From: JAVBMO01 sp031552355
GTDB lineage: Bacteria > Bacteroidota > Bacteroidia > Bacteroidales > P3
Length of the DNA: 20,025 nucleotides
Reading direction: 5' to 3'
Assembly: GCA_031552355.1 (NCBI GenBank)
Contig: JAVBMO010000169.1
Location: 1-20,025, forward strand
The notes under the pieces are model-generated. The model was not told where the DNA came from. It made no database searches and saw only the letters and a list, made by a program, of their open reading frames with translations. Below, one piece after another: positions 6,605-13,491 of the stretch (the stretch's first letter is position 1; the number at the start of each line of letters is the position of its first letter). Position numbers and translations under genes: made by a program.

Positions 6605-6640
6605 GGGAAGCCGAAAACTTTATAGAGTAGGCAATTTATT
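6605..6640 (+). repeat. Leader repeat, copy 3
   Basis: AGGGAAGCCGAAAACTTT, then ATAGAGTAGGCAA; it differs from copy 1 at one base over about 31. It lies upstream of the ATG at 6656, though that gene is not homologous to the TPR gene. So this leader is shared between unrelated secreted genes. Confidence 0.65.
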
Positions 6641-6655
6641 AAATACCATATTCTT

Positions 6656-7132
6656 ATGAAAAGAAGTATTTTAAGCATTTTTCTAATGCTGGGTATTACA
6701 ATAGGTGTAAATGCCCAAACAAGAACAACCAACTATTATGATGGTTATGGGACTAGCGTTGGTTCAAGCCAAACTACACCAAATTATTGGGGTGGCGGAA
6801 GTACTACTACCTATCGGGATAGCTATGGAACTGTTACAGGTTCAAGTCAAAGGACACCAAACCATTGGGGAGGTGGAACCACAACCACTTATAGAGATAG
6901 CTATGGATCTACAACAGGTTCAAGCCAAACCACAACAAATCCTTGGGGATCTCAAACCACCACTTATCGGAGTGATTATGGAACTGTTGTGGGAACAAGC
7001 GAAACGAGTAGAGATGGGTTTGGAAATGTAAATACCACTTATAAAAACAGTAACGGAACGGTTACCGGAAAAGCCAAAACAACCACAGATATGTGGGGCA
7101 ATACAAATACAACCTATACCCCGAGTTGGTAA
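6656..7132 (+). CDS. Secreted protein of tandem 25-residue repeats
   Basis: A 158-residue protein: Sec signal peptide (SILSIFLMLGITIGVNA, cleavage before Gln21), then five and a half tandem units of about 25 residues. The consensus is roughly TTTYRDSYGTVTGSSQTT followed by a Pro/Asp-x-W-G-G turn. Examples are YRDSYGTVTGSSQRTPNHWG and YRDSYGSTTGSSQTTTNPWG; the last units diverge (YKNSNGTVTGKAKTTTDMWG). The rhythm of Tyr-x-x-x-Gly, Gly-Ser and Trp-Gly with many Thr predicts a beta-rich repeat, perhaps a fibre or solenoid at the surface. I do not recognise a named family. There is no T9SS sorting domain at the end. The first three units are similar at DNA level as well, so repeat number may vary between strains. 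Confidence 0.8.
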   Translation: MKRSILSIFLMLGITIGVNAQTRTTNYYDGYGTSVGSSQTTPNYWGGGSTTTYRDSYGTVTGSSQRTPNHWGGGTTTTYRDSYGSTTGSSQTTTNPWGSQTTTYRSDYGTVVGTSETSRDGFGNVNTTYKNSNGTVTGKAKTTTDMWGNTNTTYTPSW

Positions 7133-7198
7133 ATAAAACCGGTTGCCGCTATATGGCTTCAAAATAGTGGCAACCATTCAAAATAGATAAAAACAAGT

Positions 7199-7753
7199 AT
7201 GAAAAGGATAATATTTTTAGGATTAATATTTTTGGCAATATTCAATCCGGCAACCTTAAACGCCCAGCAACGCCAGTATTTTTATAGTGATGGTTTTAGC
7301 ATTCAATGCTCATGTAAACTTTATCAAAATGAAGTTTATCAACAACAAGCTAAATATTCGAATGCAAAAAACAATAAGGAAAATGCCTACGTTTGCGCAG
7401 TTGATGAACAAGATCCTTATAGTTGTGCCATTTACAATATCAACGTAATTGATTTGTCAGATGCATATAAGGGAAAAACCGATCAGGAAAAACAAGCTTT
7501 GGAGAAAACGCATCTAATGAAATTGAAATCTTCTAAAGAATATATGCAGAAATATGCATTGAACAGCTATAAATCTTCTTCTTTTAAGGGAATTCCTGCA
7601 TTGGAAACCACAATGTCTGTGGGAGTTGATATTTCTTGTAAAGCAATTGCTTTTGTGAAAAATAAAAAATTCTATCTTTTAATGGTAACCACACGGTCTA
7701 ATCTCGGCGGGTGTTTTCTTAATTTTACAAACAGTTTTAAATTTACAAATTAA
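7199..7753 (+). CDS. Secreted six-cysteine protein, unknown function
   Basis: A 184-residue protein with a signal peptide (MKRIIFLGLIFLAIF...NAQ, cleavage near residue 22). Six Cys remain in the mature chain (37, 39, 66, 76, 147, 172), an even number that fits three disulfides in the periplasm or outside. Recognisable segments are FSIQCSCKLYQNE, AYVCAVDEQDPYSCAIYNINV and GIPALETTMSV; the alternating pattern suggests a beta sandwich with a central helix (KTDQEKQALEKTHLMKLKSSKEYM). It is the first gene of a tight set with the two that follow (gaps of 10 and 6 bases). I do not recognise the family. Confidence 0.75.
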   Translation: MKRIIFLGLIFLAIFNPATLNAQQRQYFYSDGFSIQCSCKLYQNEVYQQQAKYSNAKNNKENAYVCAVDEQDPYSCAIYNINVIDLSDAYKGKTDQEKQALEKTHLMKLKSSKEYMQKYALNSYKSSSFKGIPALETTMSVGVDISCKAIAFVKNKKFYLLMVTTRSNLGGCFLNFTNSFKFTN

Positions 7754-7763
7754 ATATATTATT

Positions 7764-7976
7764 ATGAGCAAGTTAGCAAAAACCCTATCGATTATAGGTC
7801 TGATTCTTGTGTTCTTTATTCTTTTTGGCGTCATTTCGGGTATGCGTCAAGCTGATGGACACAAAACTCCCGGAATATTTGCTTTTATTCTTATGTTAGG
7901 ATTAATTGCGGGCATTCGGGCTATCTATAAATCGGGTAAAAAAAGCGACAAGGACGAAACCAATCTTCAAAAATAG
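7764..7976 (+). CDS. Small membrane protein with two helices, 70 aa
   Basis: Two membrane helices are clear: about residues 8-26 (LSIIGLILVFFILFGVISG) and 36-54 (GIFAFILMLGLIAGIRAIY), joined by a short loop (MRQADGHKTP), with a Lys-rich tail (KSGKKSDKDE). It lies 10 bases after the six-cysteine gene and 6 before the J-domain gene, so it is probably co-transcribed with both. No family recognised. Confidence 0.7.
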   Translation: MSKLAKTLSIIGLILVFFILFGVISGMRQADGHKTPGIFAFILMLGLIAGIRAIYKSGKKSDKDETNLQK

Positions 7977-7982
7977 AGAAAA

Positions 7983-8468
7983 ATGTTCAAGGACTATTAT
8001 AAAATTCTTGAAATACATGAAAATGCAACAGAAGATGAAATAAAAGTTGCATTTAAAAAGCAAGCTTTTAAATGGCATCCTGACAAAAATAGCGGAATTG
8101 ATACAACTGCAAAAATGCAGGATATTAATGAAGCATATTTGATTCTAAAGGATAGGGAAGCAAGGGATTTGTATAATGTCACATACCGCAAATACAAACA
8201 ATCTTTTGCTTCCCAAGAATCAAATCCGAAAGAGGAATCTCAAAAGCAAAAAGATTTTGTTGTTGAAGACGAAACTTTGAAAAAATGGATGGAAAATGCA
8301 CACAAGCAAGCTGTGAATTTAGCAAAACAGATGATGGAAGAATTTACAGATTTGTCAAAAAAAGGATTTAGTGCTGCTGGTTCCGAAATTTGGCAGCATT
8401 TAAAAATCTACTTTATCATTTTCATCGCTTTATCTATTATAATGTCTTTGGCAAAAGGATGCGGATAA
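7983..8468 (+). CDS. Membrane-anchored J-domain (DnaJ-like) protein
   Basis: Residues 3-70 are a J domain: DYYKILEIHENATEDEIKVAF, then KWHPDKN with the HPD motif at 32-34 that stimulates the ATPase of Hsp70 (DnaK), then INEAYLILKDREARDLYN. There is no Gly/Phe region, zinc centre or client-binding C-terminal domain, so it is not DnaJ itself. A charged linker (about 75-100) leads to a helical segment and then one membrane helix (IYFIIFIALSIIMSLA, about 141-156) just before the end (KGCG). So the J domain faces the cytoplasm at the inner membrane and would recruit DnaK there. In this operon it may help handle or export the secreted neighbours, but that is inference. Confidence 0.85.
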   Translation: MFKDYYKILEIHENATEDEIKVAFKKQAFKWHPDKNSGIDTTAKMQDINEAYLILKDREARDLYNVTYRKYKQSFASQESNPKEESQKQKDFVVEDETLKKWMENAHKQAVNLAKQMMEEFTDLSKKGFSAAGSEIWQHLKIYFIIFIALSIIMSLAKGCG

Positions 8469-8503
8469 TTTTCAAAGGATAACGTTCGTTTGCGGAATTT
8501 GTA

Positions 8504-8529
8504 ATTTCACCGCTCAACCAAAGTGAAAT
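8504..8529 (+). terminator. Weak hairpin after the J-domain gene
   Basis: ATTTCAC (8504-8510) pairs with GTGAAAT (8523-8529) around a 12-base loop. There is no T-run, so termination is doubtful. It lies just upstream of the promoter of the next gene. Confidence 0.3.
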
Positions 8530-8534
8530 AGGAT

Positions 8535-8564
8535 TTTGTTGCTGTGATTTTAATTGTAAATTTG
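8535..8564 (+). promoter_or_regulatory. Bacteroidota-type promoter of the Bro-N gene
   Basis: TTTG (8535-8538), 18 bases, then TAAATTTG (8557-8564). It ends 17 bases before the ATG at 8582, so the gene has its own start with a very short leader. Confidence 0.65.
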
Positions 8565-8581
8565 CAGAAAAATAGCTTGTG

Positions 8582-9427
8582 ATGACAAAGAACGAAGCGA
8601 TTCAATTATTTGAAAATAAAAAAATTCGGACCTTTTGGGAGTCCGAACAAGAAAAATGGTATATTTCTATTGTGGATGTGATAGCTGTTTTAACAGAAAG
8701 CATTGACCCCGCAGCCTATTGGCGTAAGCTAAAGCAAAGGTTGAAGCAAGAGGGTAATGAAACCGTGACAAACTGTCACGGTTTGAAAATGCAAGCTGCC
8801 GATGGCAAGCTGCGTTTGACCGATGTAGCTGATGTCGAGCAACTTTTTCGGTTGATTCAATCCATTCCTTCTCCAAAGGCAGAGCCTTTTAAATTGTGGT
8901 TGGCAGAAATAGCCCGTGAACGTCTGGACGAAATGCAAGACCCTGAATTGACTATAGACCGCGCCATGGAGCAATACTTACGTTTGGGATATTCCGAAAA
9001 TTGGATAAACCAACGCCTGAAAAGTATTGAAGTGCGTAAGGAGCTTACCGATGAATGGAAGCGTTGTGGATTAAAAGAGGGACAACAATTCGCCATTTTG
9101 ACTGATATTATAACCAAGGCATGGGCAAACAAAACCACCAAAGAATACAAACAACACAAAGGTTTGAAAAAAGAGAACCTGCGCGACAACATGACAAACT
9201 TGGAATTGGTTTTGAATATGTTGGCTGAAGCCACCACTACCGAACTTTCTAAAGAAAAGCAACCTCAAACCTTTGAGCAAAGCAAAACCGTTGCCAAACA
9301 AGGTGGTGCCATTGCAGGAAATACTCGCAAAGAAATTGAACAAAAACTAAACAAACCGGTAGTTTCTAAACTAAATGCAAAAAAACAGAAAGAATTGCCG
9401 GAAGATAATGGGAATTTAGAAGGGTGA
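8582..9427 (+). CDS. Bro-N / DinD-like antirepressor-type DNA-binding protein
   Basis: The 281-residue protein starts at ATG 8582 (a GTG one codon upstream is less likely). The N-terminal half is a Bro-N domain: RTFWESEQEKWYISIVDVIAV, then AYWRKLKQRLKQEGNE, MQAADGKLRLTDVADVEQL and IQSIPSPKAEPFKLWLAEIA. The second half (LTDEWKRCGLKEGQQFAILT, ENLRDNMTNLELVLNML, GGAIAGNTRKEIE, KPVVSKLNA) follows the plan of DNA-damage-inducible protein D and related stand-alone phage-antirepressor-like proteins. Bro-N domains bind DNA; in phages they counter repressors, but the bacterial role of this long form is poorly known. It is a lone gene with its own promoter, probably acquired. A perfect palindrome lies in the coding sequence at 8760-8784. 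Confidence 0.88.
   Translation: MTKNEAIQLFENKKIRTFWESEQEKWYISIVDVIAVLTESIDPAAYWRKLKQRLKQEGNETVTNCHGLKMQAADGKLRLTDVADVEQLFRLIQSIPSPKAEPFKLWLAEIARERLDEMQDPELTIDRAMEQYLRLGYSENWINQRLKSIEVRKELTDEWKRCGLKEGQQFAILTDIITKAWANKTTKEYKQHKGLKKENLRDNMTNLELVLNMLAEATTTELSKEKQPQTFEQSKTVAKQGGAIAGNTRKEIEQKLNKPVVSKLNAKKQKELPEDNGNLEG
8760..8784. repeat. Perfect 11-bp palindrome inside the Bro-N gene
   Basis: AAACCGTGACA (8760-8770), loop AAC, TGTCACGGTTT (8774-8784). It encodes the stretch ETVTNCHGLK. It could be an operator-like dyad bound by the protein itself or an RNA hairpin. This is a direct sequence observation without known function. Confidence 0.8.
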
Positions 9428-9780
9428 AAAGAAAGTGAAAATATAGTTGCCGTATGTTGCAAACAATAAAAACAGTGGGGATATCCAACATTTACGATAT
9501 TGTTTTCACTTTCTCTTTTTTATATTCCCCTTGTTCGTCAAAGGTTGTAAATAATAATGTAATGATTGTTAGGCTTTGCCTAAGTCGGCTTTATCAAAGC
9601 AGCTTTTACCAGCAAAATAGTAAAATTTGATAGTTAGGATAGTGCAGACTGGACGCAACCATCGTTCGAACATTGGTTTCAATTTTGCACAGCCAGAAAC
9701 AAAAAGGGGGAAAGGAGTATACCCCTTATAACTCACCATAAATTTCAACTATTTACAAACAAATTAAGGTTTGTGGATTT
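9428..9780. other. Non-coding spacer with several hairpins
   Basis: I see no gene. Apart from the long hairpin at 9431-9521 it contains TTAGGC-TTT-GCCTAA (9569-9583) and AAGGGG/CCCCTT (9704-9727). The rest is unremarkable. It separates the plus-strand Bro-N gene from the minus-strand arginine operon. Confidence 0.5.
9431..9521 (+). terminator. Long imperfect hairpin with T-run after the Bro-N gene
   Basis: GAAAGTGAAAA (9431-9441) is an 11-bp perfect complement of TTTTCACTTTC (9503-9513), and partial pairing continues inside (CGTATGTTG against the reverse of CAACATTTACG). CTTTTTTA follows. It starts 4 bases after the stop codon, so it most likely ends the Bro-N transcript, although the loop is long for an ordinary terminator and an RNA element is also possible. 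Confidence 0.55.
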
Positions 9781-9897
9781 TTACCACTCTGTCAATTCGT
9801 AATTCGTACTACGCCCACCTTCCGATTCATGTCGCAAAATGCCTTTGTCTATTAAATCTTTGATATCACGTAAGGCGGTATCGGACGAACTTTGCCA
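9781..9897 (-). pseudogene. Remnant of a winged-helix C-terminus (Fic-like)
   Basis: On the minus strand the frame ending at TAA (9783-9781) reads SSSDTALRDIKDLIDKGIL, then RHESEGGRSTNYELTEW. This is the pattern of a small winged helix (serine-rich turn, recognition helix, DKGIL, then the GGRSTNY wing) as found at the C-terminus of many Fic-family proteins. A stop codon in the same frame (9898-9900) and the absence of any Fic motif upstream show that only about 39 codons survive. It is therefore a degraded gene end. Another winged-helix parent is possible. Confidence 0.55.
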
Positions 9898-10025
9898 TTA
9901 TCTCCTTTTTTACGGCAAATACACGAATTATTTTCCGCATTTTTGCGGCGAATAAACGATGTATTCTCCGCAATATTGATTTTGGAATTTCTAATTCTAT
10001 TCCAAAATGCTCAGCGGCATGCAGT
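9898..10025. other. Short spacer with a CCGCATTTTTGCGG hairpin
   Basis: Contains CCGCA-TTTT-TGCGG around 9939-9952 and related TCCGC text nearby. It follows the rocD stop on the minus strand, so the hairpin might act as a terminator there, but it lacks a clear T-run. Confidence 0.3.
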
Positions 10026-11258
10026 CTATTCAAACGCTTTTACTGTCTTTTTGATAATGTCGATGCATTCCCTGAGTTGTTCTTCGGTAATAACCAAAGG
10101 CGGCGCAAAGCGAATGATATTGGTATGGGTAGGTTTGGCCAACAAGCCGTTGTCTTTCAGTTTAAGGCAAATATCCCAAGCAAGGTTCTCTTGTGTGGAA
10201 TTGTTAATGATAAGGGCATTCAGCAAACCTTTGCCTCTAGTTGAGTCGGCAACGGAAGAGTTTTGGCAGAGTTCCTGCATTTCCTTCCTGAATATTTCCC
10301 CCAAATATTGGGCTTTTTCCGCCAAACTTTCTTCTTTTACCACTTCCAAAGCTTTTACGGCTACAGCGGCAGCTATGGGATTTCCACCAAAGGTGGAACC
10401 ATGTTGCCCGGGGCGGATAACATCCATAATTTCATTGCTTGCAAGAACGGCCGAAACAGGATAAACCCCACCGGACAGAGCTTTTCCCAAAATCAAAATA
10501 TCGGGATGGATATTTTCATGGTCACAGGCTAACAGTTTTCCTGTGCGGGCAATGCCTGTTTGCACTTCGTCGGCAATAAAAAGGACATTGTGTTTTTGAC
10601 ATAAGTCATAGCATTTTTTAAGGTAGCCGTCGTCGGGAACATAAACCCCTGCTTCGCCCTGAATAGGCTCTACCAAGAATCCTGCAATGTGAGGATTGGC
10701 TGCCAAGGCTTCTTCCAAAGCAGCGGCATTGTTGTAAGGAATTTTGATAAATCCGGGGGTAAAAGGGCCGTAGTTGTTGTACGCTTCGGGGTCGATGGAA
10801 AAAGAAATGATGGTGGTGGTGCGTCCGTGGAAATTATTTTCGCAAACCACAATTTGCGCCTGATTTTCGGCAATTTGTTTCTTTTCGTAAGCCCACTTCC
10901 GGCAAAGTTTCAGGGCGGTTTCCACCGCTTCGGCGCCGGTATTCATCGGCAAAACCTTCTCGTAACCGAAATATTGTGTAACAAATTTTTCATATTCGCC
11001 CAAACGATTGTTGTAAAAAGCGCGCGAAGTCAAAGTAAGGGTTTGGGCCTGCTGTGTAAGCGCTTCTATAATCTTGGGATGGCAATGTCCCTGGTTTACG
11101 GCAGAATAGGCCGAAAGGAAATCGTAATAACGTTTTCCATCAACATCCCAAACAAACGCACCTTTGCCTTTTGCCAAAACCACCGGCAACGGATGGTAAT
11201 TGTGTGCGCCATATTTGTTTTCCAATTCCATTAATTCGTTTGCAGTTAAATCTTTCAT
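10026..11258 (-). CDS. rocD: Ornithine aminotransferase
   Basis: A PLP enzyme of class III that moves the delta-amino group of ornithine to 2-oxoglutarate, giving glutamate-5-semialdehyde (cyclising to pyrroline-5-carboxylate) and glutamate, in the cytoplasm. The 410 residues are the normal length. Seen in order: YHPLPVVLAKGKGAFVWDVD, YDFLSAYSAVNQGHCHPKI, MNTGAEAVETALKLCRKW (phosphate site), NNFHGRTTTIISFS, VEPIQGEAGVYVPDDGYL, IADEVQTGIARTGK (Asp230 holds the pyridine N), ILGKALSGGVYPVSAVLA with Lys259 as the Schiff-base lysine, and GQHGSTFGGNPIAAAVA. The VYPVSAV and HGSTFGGNP text is characteristic of ornithine rather than acetylornithine aminotransferases. It is the last gene of the three-gene operon, 47 bases after ctlX, and takes the ornithine made by the upstream enzymes. 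Confidence 0.95.
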   Translation of the reverse strand: MKDLTANELMELENKYGAHNYHPLPVVLAKGKGAFVWDVDGKRYYDFLSAYSAVNQGHCHPKIIEALTQQAQTLTLTSRAFYNNRLGEYEKFVTQYFGYEKVLPMNTGAEAVETALKLCRKWAYEKKQIAENQAQIVVCENNFHGRTTTIISFSIDPEAYNNYGPFTPGFIKIPYNNAAALEEALAANPHIAGFLVEPIQGEAGVYVPDDGYLKKCYDLCQKHNVLFIADEVQTGIARTGKLLACDHENIHPDILILGKALSGGVYPVSAVLASNEIMDVIRPGQHGSTFGGNPIAAAVAVKALEVVKEESLAEKAQYLGEIFRKEMQELCQNSSVADSTRGKGLLNALIINNSTQENLAWDICLKLKDNGLLAKPTHTNIIRFAPPLVITEEQLRECIDIIKKTVKAFE

Positions 11259-11305
11259 GGCAAATTCTGAAGTTTAAATTATAAATTTTAAAGGAAATTT
11301 CCGCC

Positions 11306-12238
11306 CTAAATTTTAGGTAAAAATATTTCCGCCATCATGCAACGGGCGCTTCCGCCGCCAATTTTTTCGATGGTGGGAATTTCCACCGGAATCATTTGAT
11401 TGTAGGGCAAAATCCGTGCCTTTTGTTCTTCGGAAAGGGAACTATATGCCGTTTTCGACAGGATTAAAAACTTTTGCCCTTCCGCATTTTCCACTTGCAA
11501 CATGTTTCCTGCAAAGGAATGCATTTGTTTTTCGGAAATTTCGATAATTTCTTTTCCGTGTTTCAGAAGTGTTTCCGTCAGATGTTTGCGTTCTTCGGCA
11601 TTGTCGATGGTCGAAAGGCAAACCACCGCATATTGTTTTGCCACACACATCATTACATTGGTGTGGTAAATTGGCAGGCGTTGATTTTCCACCCACTGGT
11701 TGGCATGAAAAGAAACAGGTATGAATCCAAAATCGGTGCAAAATTGTTCAAAGAGTTTTTTGTCGGTTCGTTGCGAAAGGGCGGCGTAAGCCGTTTTATT
11801 TTCGCGATCTAAAATCATGCTGCCGGTGCCTTCCAAAAAAACATTTTCCGCTTCGAAGGCGGAATAATCCACAACTTCCGAAATGACAAAACCTTTCCCT
11901 TTGAGAATTTTCAAAATATCTTGACGCCTTTCCCAACGGCGATTTTCGGCAAACATAGGGTAGAGCGCCACTTTGCCATCGGCATGAAACGACACCCAGT
12001 TGTTCGGAAAAATGGAATCGGGTGTTGTAGGCGTTGGCGTATCTTTGATGGTAATGACATCGATATGATACGACCGCAGTTTTTGCACCATCGACGTAAA
12101 TTCCCGCAAGGCTTTCTCTTGCAAATGTTCCGCGGTGGTGTTTGCCTTTTCTTGAAAATAATTGTTCGGGGCGGTTTGTTCGTTGAAAGCAAAGCAAACC
12201 GGCTCTATCATTAAAATATGGTTTGTGGTTTGAGACAT
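11306..12238 (-). CDS. ctlX: Citrulline hydrolase-type protein CtlX
   Basis: A 310-residue member of the guanidino-group modifying superfamily (pentein fold) of the CtlX type, named for citrulline utilisation in Francisella, where it splits citrulline to ornithine, CO2 and ammonia. Visible landmarks: EPVCFAFNEQTAPNNYFQ, DSIFPNNWVSFH (Asp74), LYPMFAENRRWERR, LEGTGSMILDR (Glu136), IYHTNVMMCV (His192) and GGGSARCMMAEIFLP with the nucleophilic Cys300 ten residues from the end. All catalytic positions expected of the fold are present. The middle position in the operon, between a guanidino hydrolase and ornithine aminotransferase, agrees with citrulline to ornithine. The substrate is inferred from family and context. 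Confidence 0.88.
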   Translation of the reverse strand: MSQTTNHILMIEPVCFAFNEQTAPNNYFQEKANTTAEHLQEKALREFTSMVQKLRSYHIDVITIKDTPTPTTPDSIFPNNWVSFHADGKVALYPMFAENRRWERRQDILKILKGKGFVISEVVDYSAFEAENVFLEGTGSMILDRENKTAYAALSQRTDKKLFEQFCTDFGFIPVSFHANQWVENQRLPIYHTNVMMCVAKQYAVVCLSTIDNAEERKHLTETLLKHGKEIIEISEKQMHSFAGNMLQVENAEGQKFLILSKTAYSSLSEEQKARILPYNQMIPVEIPTIEKIGGGSARCMMAEIFLPKI

Positions 12239-12321
12239 CCTTTAGAAATTTTGAATTGAAAATTCTGAATTTTGAATTAAATAATGAACAACCGTTGATA
12301 TGTGAATTTGAAATTTGAAAA
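12239..12321 (-). other. AT-rich spacer between two operon genes
   Basis: 83 bases of low-complexity GAATTTTGAATT-type sequence on either strand. There is no terminator with a T-run, so read-through from the upstream gene into ctlX is likely. Confidence 0.4.
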
Positions 12322-13239
12322 TTAATTTTCCCTGATTAGCGGCAGGGTGGAACAGCGGAGCAGTCCGCCCATTTTGGAAATTTCGGCATAAGGGATTTTT
12401 TCCACAGTCATGCCCCATTCGTTTTCCAGGAAATGATTCAGGCGTGTGAAATTCTGTTCGGTAACCACCACATTGGGCGAAATAGAAAATACATTTGTGT
12501 TCATATAATACATTTCTTCCTGGGTGATTCTGAAGATATTTTCTTCGCCAAAGAACTCCAGCAGAAAGTGATAATCCTGTTTGTTTTGGAATCCGCCTTT
12601 GTAAATCAACGCTTTGCCGTTGCCGATAGGCATAAAAGTGCAATCCAGATGTAACACGCCCTGATGCGGATTGGTGTTGTGTTTTACCAATTCCAAAGGA
12701 TAAAAAGTTTTGTGCGGAAAAAGTTCCTTCAGGAAATAAAAAGCATAGAGGTTGGTGCGGGCGGTCTTCAACTTGGAATAGTCTCGGCCGGAATAAACGC
12801 CGACAAAAACCGTGTCGTTATGCAGCACCACATCGCCGCCTTCCACATGGGCATTGTCGGGAACATTATAGATTTTCGTAAAATCAATGTCTTTGAAAAT
12901 GTCTCGATAGGCTTCCTGTTCGTCCACACGGTCGGGGATGATATTGGAAACCACAATTTTGTCGTCGATGACAAAGGCCACATCGCGGGCAAAAACCTGA
13001 TTGCAGTTTTGCAGCGTTTTAGGCCGGAAAACCTGAACACCATATTTCAAAAAAACCTTTTCAAAAGCCGTCATTTCCTCAATAATGGATTCTTCGGCCG
13101 GATAAATGCCTTTCTGTATGGTTTCGTAGGACTTTGCGTCATAGGTTTCTTTCAAAAGCGGTACTTCCCCAATGGATTCGGGCTGTCCCAAAACCACTGC
13201 TTTCAACTTTCCCGTTTCATTTCTTACATTCAAAATCAT
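12322..13239 (-). CDS. Arginine deiminase/amidinotransferase-family guanidino hydrolase
   Basis: A 305-residue pentein enzyme. Seen: VFARDVAFVI (Asp86), AHVEGGDVVL (His131, Glu133), a long insertion with YSGRDYSKLKTARTNLYAF, GVLHLDCTFMPIGNG (His197), YYMNTNVFSISP, and GGLLRCSTLPLIRE with the nucleophile Cys296 near the C-terminus. The Asp/Glu-His-Cys set is complete, so it should be active. Members of this branch are variously called amidinotransferase, dimethylargininase or arginine deiminase. Its place as first gene before ctlX and rocD favours a hydrolase giving citrulline, most simply from free arginine; methylated arginine is an alternative. It is not the roughly 400-residue classical ArcA type, and no ornithine carbamoyltransferase or carbamate kinase is next to it. 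Confidence 0.85.
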   Translation of the reverse strand: MILNVRNETGKLKAVVLGQPESIGEVPLLKETYDAKSYETIQKGIYPAEESIIEEMTAFEKVFLKYGVQVFRPKTLQNCNQVFARDVAFVIDDKIVVSNIIPDRVDEQEAYRDIFKDIDFTKIYNVPDNAHVEGGDVVLHNDTVFVGVYSGRDYSKLKTARTNLYAFYFLKELFPHKTFYPLELVKHNTNPHQGVLHLDCTFMPIGNGKALIYKGGFQNKQDYHFLLEFFGEENIFRITQEEMYYMNTNVFSISPNVVVTEQNFTRLNHFLENEWGMTVEKIPYAEISKMGGLLRCSTLPLIREN

Positions 13240-13262
13240 AAAATATGTGCTATACTTTTAAA

Positions 13263-13270
13263 CAAAGATA
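13263..13270 (-). promoter_or_regulatory. -7 box of the arginine operon
   Basis: TATCTTTG on the minus strand matches TAnnTTTG perfectly and lies 23 bases before the ATG at 13239. The -33 region is weak (TTTA at 17 bases). I see no ArgR-type operator that I could vouch for. Confidence 0.55.
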
Positions 13271-13325
13271 GGATTTTTAATGAAATATAAATGTCGAAGA
13301 AAGAAAAATTTTAAGCCCCGTCATT

Positions 13326-13365
13326 ACAAAAAGCGAAGCAACCTAAGAATAAGATTGCTTCGCTT
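13326..13365 (-). terminator. Intrinsic terminator of the mpl-murF/alr-thioesterase operon
   Basis: AAGCGAAGCAA (13331-13341) and TTGCTTCGCTT (13355-13365) form a perfect 11-bp stem with a 13-base loop; on the minus strand it runs into TTTTTGTAATG. It lies 127 bases after the thioesterase stop and before the arginine operon promoter, and separates the two units. Confidence 0.75.
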
Positions 13366-13491
13366 GTAGTTCACAAAAAACAACTTTTCAACGCTATGAA
13401 CTTTGTAGGAAAATTAAAAACCTTTATCGGAAAAACAGATAAAAATCAGTCCTTCGTATTTATCATTTATCTGGAATAGCATAGTTATTTA

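Noticed and set aside
9892..10464. 190-codon plus-strand ORF over the end of the arginine operon
   Set aside because: It is antisense to rocD, whose motifs are unmistakable; the other antisense ORFs over 10.2-17.5 kb are rejected for the same reason.
12322..13239. Classical arginine deiminase ArcA
   Set aside because: The protein is about 100 residues too short and its motifs belong to the amidinotransferase/dimethylargininase-like branch; no arcB or arcC is adjacent.
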